A stretch of DNA of 64,000 bases, taken from positions 1-64,000 of the forward strand of contig NZ_BDBU01000022.1 in assembly GCF_001613145.1 (NCBI RefSeq). Reading direction: 5' to 3'. Each line of letters begins with the position of its first letter. Within the stretch, counting starts at the first letter, position 1. A model generated the notes under the pieces. The model was not told where the DNA came from, made no database searches, and saw nothing but the letters and a program-made list of their open reading frames with translations. Source of the DNA: Nocardia jejuensis NBRC 103114. Its GTDB lineage: Bacteria > Actinomycetota > Actinomycetes > Mycobacteriales > Mycobacteriaceae. The position numbers were made by a program, and so were the translations under genes. This document shows positions 61,526-64,000 of the stretch, piece by piece.

Positions 61526-62691
61526 CATTCGGAACTCTCGCCCTCGTTATCCTGCTGGGTCTGGCCGGGCCGCTGCTGGCCTGGCGGCAGTCCTGGCGGA
61601 TGCCGGTGATCCTGGGCGAGTTGCTCGCGGGAATCGCGTTCGGCACCACCGGATTCGGCGTTCTGCATCCGGCCGACGAGACCTTCACGTTCCTGGCCGA
61701 TATCGGTTTCGCGGTGGTCATGTTCGTGGCCGGGACGCACGTGCCCATCCGGAACGCGGCCATCCGTTCGGCCCTCGGCATCGGCGCGCTGCGCGCCGTA
61801 CTGGTGGGCCTGCTGTCCGTGGCGGCGGGTCTGGGGGTGTCGGCGCTGTTCGACATGGGACACGGCGCCCTGTACGCCGTCCTGATCGCCTCCTCCTCGG
61901 CCGCGCTGGTCCTGCCGATCATCGATTCCCAGGGTCTGAGCGGAAATTCGGTGCTGCAGTTGACAGCTCAGGTCGCCATCGCCGACGCCGCGTGTGTGGT
62001 GGCGCTGCCGCTGGTGATCGATCCGGCCGATGCGGGGCACGCGGCGCTGGGAGCGGCGGCGGTGTGCGCGGCGGCGATCACGCTGTATTTCGTGCTCCGC
62101 TACCTGGAGGATTCGGGGCTGCGACGGCGGCTGCACAAGGTCTCGGAGGATCGGCAGTACGCGATGGAGCTGCGGGTGAGCCTGGCCCTGCTGTTCGGCC
62201 TGGGGGCGCTCGCGACGGCCACCCATGTGTCGATCATGCTGGCGGGCTTCGCCTTCGGGCTCGCGGTGGCGGCGGTCGGGGAACCCCGGCGAGTGGCCAG
62301 GCAACTGTTCGCGATCAGCGACGGATTCCTCGCACCGCTGTTCTTCGTCTGGCTGGGCGCACGGCTGAACCTGCGCGAGTTCGGGGAACATCCGTGGCTG
62401 ATCGCGCTCGGGCTGACACTCGGGGCGGTGGCGGTGCTGACGCACGCGGCCATGCGGCTCACCGGGCAGCGAATCGTGTTCGGCGTCATGGCTTCCGCGC
62501 AGATCGGGGTGCCCGTGGCCGCGGTGACGGTCGGCACGCAACTCGGTGTGCTGAAACCTGGTGAATCCTCGGCCCTGATGCTGGGTGCGCTGATCACCGT
62601 CGCCGCCACGGCCTGGGCGGCGCGGCGAGCGGCGCGCAGTCAGTCGGCAGAGGGCAATCGGTCGACGGAGGGCGTGCGGCCCAGCAGCTGA
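61522..62691 (+). CDS. CPA2-type cation:proton antiporter
   Basis: The 389-residue protein has about 12 membrane segments of the Na+/H+ exchanger (PF00999) fold: PVILGELLAGIAFGTTG, ADIGFAVVMFVAGTHVP, LFFVWLGARLNLREF. No TrkA-N/RCK domain follows. GTG 61522 overlaps the ParB-like stop by 4 bases; the longer frame to 61162 is a shadow of that gene. Its last 52 bases overlap the convergent S4 gene. Confidence 0.9.
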   Translation: MTFGTLALVILLGLAGPLLAWRQSWRMPVILGELLAGIAFGTTGFGVLHPADETFTFLADIGFAVVMFVAGTHVPIRNAAIRSALGIGALRAVLVGLLSVAAGLGVSALFDMGHGALYAVLIASSSAALVLPIIDSQGLSGNSVLQLTAQVAIADAACVVALPLVIDPADAGHAALGAAAVCAAAITLYFVLRYLEDSGLRRRLHKVSEDRQYAMELRVSLALLFGLGALATATHVSIMLAGFAFGLAVAAVGEPRRVARQLFAISDGFLAPLFFVWLGARLNLREFGEHPWLIALGLTLGAVAVLTHAAMRLTGQRIVFGVMASAQIGVPVAAVTVGTQLGVLKPGESSALMLGALITVAATAWAARRAARSQSAEGNRSTEGVRPSS

Positions 62692-63059
62692 TCGGTTTCG
62701 CGGCGTTCGCGCTTGGTCGGGCGGCCCGAGCCCCGATCGCGGCGGGGCTGCATCGCGATCAATTGCGGATCGGGCGGCGGCGGACTCTTGTCGATCAGAT
62801 ACTGACCGACCACCGCGGCGCCGACCCGTTTGGTGAGCAGCCGCTCGACGATGACGATGCGCTCGAGGCCGTTGACCCTGGTCCGGATCTCGTCACCGGG
62901 CTTCAGATTGTGCGCGGGCTTGACCACGACGCCGTTGACCCGCACATGCCCGGCGCGGGCGGCCGCGGCCGCGGCGGATCTGGTCTTGAACAGCCTTACA
63001 GCCCAGGTCCAAGAATCAACTCGGGCTTGGGCTGCATCGCTCTGTGGAGCAGGGGACAC
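62640..63059 (-). CDS. S4-domain RNA-binding protein (Hsp15-like)
   Basis: The 139-residue protein has an S4 domain (about 14-75: VDSWTWAVRLFKTRSAAAAAARAGHVRVNG) with KPGDEIRTRV, followed by a basic C-terminal tail (RRDRGSGRPTKRERRE). Hsp15-like proteins rescue 50S subunits carrying peptidyl-tRNA. GTG 63059 is the longest start. It lies 35 bases after the NlpC/P60 gene on the same strand and may share its transcript. Confidence 0.88.
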   Translation of the reverse strand: MSPAPQSDAAQARVDSWTWAVRLFKTRSAAAAAARAGHVRVNGVVVKPAHNLKPGDEIRTRVNGLERIVIVERLLTKRVGAAVVGQYLIDKSPPPPDPQLIAMQPRRDRGSGRPTKRERRETDQLLGRTPSVDRLPSAD

Positions 63060-63094
63060 GCGCTACACGATAGCGCGCGTCCGTGGGTGGATCG

Positions 63095-63745
63095 CTACGC
63101 GGCGACGCGGCGAGCGGTGACCACCATGTCGGGACGGAGGTTGGTGTACGAGACCGGGGTGCCGGTCTGCACCGCGTTCAGCAGCTTGCCGTCACCGGCG
63201 TACATGCCGACGTGGCCGCCACCGTTGGTGATGACGATGTCGCCGGGCTGCAGGTTCTCGAACGCAACGGGGGCACCGACATTGGACTGCTCGAAGCTGG
63301 TGCGGGGAAGCTCGACGCCGGCCTGCTTGTAGGCCCACTGCACGAGTCCGGAGCAGTCGAAGCTGTAGGGGCCGGAGGCGCCCCAGGAGTACTGCGCGCC
63401 GACCTTGGTCTGCGCGGCCTCGAGGGCGATGTCCGCGGCGGTGTGCTGCTTCTGCGGAGCGAAGATGCCGGGCAGGGAGAACGCGGGATCGACTGCCTGG
63501 GGCGCGATCTGCAGGCCACCCTGGGGATGCTGGAGCACATCCACGGCCTCGTTGAACTGATCGACCTGCGGGGCGAACTGGTCGGGCACATCGAAATTGC
63601 CGATGCCCGGGATTTCAATGGTGGCAGCCTGGGCGGTGATCGCCGGGAACGCGCCGGTAGTCGTTGCTGCCATGGCGCCCATCACGATGGCGCCCTTCAC
63701 GGAACTCGGTAACCGAGATTCCCGCTGCAAACTGTGCTTACCCAC
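63095..63745 (-). CDS. Secreted NlpC/P60 peptidoglycan endopeptidase
   Basis: The 216-residue protein has a signal peptide (VKGAIVMGAMAATTTGAFPAITAQA, cleavage near ~41), a spacer (~45-95), and an NlpC/P60 domain with catalytic Cys in FDCSGLVQWAYKQAG and His in GGGHVGMYAGDG. It cleaves peptide stems in the cell wall. GTG 63745 is chosen as start. Its leader contains a c-di-AMP riboswitch, linking this hydrolase to turgor/wall control. Confidence 0.93.
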   Translation of the reverse strand: MGKHSLQRESRLPSSVKGAIVMGAMAATTTGAFPAITAQAATIEIPGIGNFDVPDQFAPQVDQFNEAVDVLQHPQGGLQIAPQAVDPAFSLPGIFAPQKQHTAADIALEAAQTKVGAQYSWGASGPYSFDCSGLVQWAYKQAGVELPRTSFEQSNVGAPVAFENLQPGDIVITNGGGHVGMYAGDGKLLNAVQTGTPVSYTNLRPDMVVTARRVAA

Positions 63746-63771
63746 TGAGCCGCATCTCCGATCTTCCTTGC

Positions 63772-63905
63772 TTCGACCGCCGACCGGGTTAGCTGACGGG
63801 TTCGGGCCAGGAAGTAGGCCCTACCCCAACGGCTTGTGGCCGAAGGAGATTCACCCCAACGAACGTGGGTCCCCGATTCGATGACGAAAGTAGCTCGCCG
63901 TCGAT
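63772..63905 (-). ncRNA. ydaO-yuaA c-di-AMP riboswitch in the leader of the NlpC/P60 gene
   Basis: Reading the minus strand, the conserved elements occur in the expected order: a GC-rich stem, GGGGACCCACG (63865-63875), TGGGGTGAATC (63848-63858), GTAGGGCC (~63819-63826), CCGAACCCGTCAGCTAACC (63785-63803) and the closing strand. These are hallmarks of the ydaO class, which binds two c-di-AMP molecules and normally turns expression off when c-di-AMP is high. In actinobacteria they precede wall hydrolase (rpf, NlpC/P60) genes. The aptamer ends about 25-30 bases before the GTG start. Confidence 0.93.
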
Positions 63906-64000
63906 TAGGCGGTAACGTCGCGGGCCGCCTCTCCGATGAAGCGACAGACTCCGCTAAGTCACGAGAAGATTACGGCTAGGCGGCTGTGTTGTCCACCCCA

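Overview
The window is a high-GC actinobacterial chromosome segment, most likely from Nocardia or a close relative. The evidence is the gene order ponA - GT87 membrane protein - rpsF - ssb - rpsR - rplI - dnaB, which in Mycobacterium and its relatives lies a few tens of kilobases from oriC. Also typical are fatty-acyl-CoA genes, GTG/TTG starts and short TAnnnT -10 boxes placed directly in front of start codons. No tRNA, rRNA, CRISPR array or transposase was seen.

Layout. (1) 1-4,020: end of a class A penicillin-binding protein gene and a GT87-type membrane mannosyltransferase. (2) 4,013-24,141: an accessory block inside the otherwise conserved ponA-rpsF order. It holds a tellurium/stress (Ter) system in two parts: a double-TerD protein followed by three AIM24 proteins, and a four-gene operon (coiled-coil protein, CitE-like lyase, PRTase-TRSP-StiP-PELOTA fusion, HAD phosphatase) divergent from terD-terC. 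Between these parts sit a dhaKLM operon and an isocitrate-lyase-family gene; after them come DUF389, an EamA exporter with a CGNR regulator, and a second GT87 protein. (3) 24,325-28,159: rpsF-ssb-rpsR-rplI, a 660-base region with DnaA-box-like sites, and dnaB. (4) 28,160-29,560: a free-standing intein of the DnaB type, preceded by a degenerate copy of the dnaB sequence that normally flanks the intein insertion site. (5) 29,620-39,923: a double-TetR fusion regulator, an MFS transporter, a secreted lipase, a quinone oxidoreductase, and an SDR-MaoC-kinase-acyl-CoA dehydrogenase operon. (6) 39,964-56,560: mixed metabolic and regulatory genes (secreted repeat protein, tautomerase-like protein, an internally duplicated protein, methyltransferase, HxlR plus oxidoreductase, two FAD enzymes, two tandem LysR paralogues, a ThrE-like exporter, a kinase-like/flippase-like membrane protein, an acyl-CoA synthetase). 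(7) 56,891-64,000: nitronate monooxygenase, an orphan VapB-like antitoxin, a polyketide-synthase-like protein that has lost its active-site residues, a ParB-like small protein with a cation/proton antiporter, an S4 RNA-binding protein, and an NlpC/P60 hydrolase behind a c-di-AMP (ydaO) riboswitch.

The most notable points are the displaced DnaB intein, together with an intein-free dnaB whose codon use changes abruptly at the Walker A motif; the complete Ter biosynthetic module with its four-domain fusion; and the catalytically dead PKS-like protein. Domain calls rest on motifs read by eye; no database search was possible.
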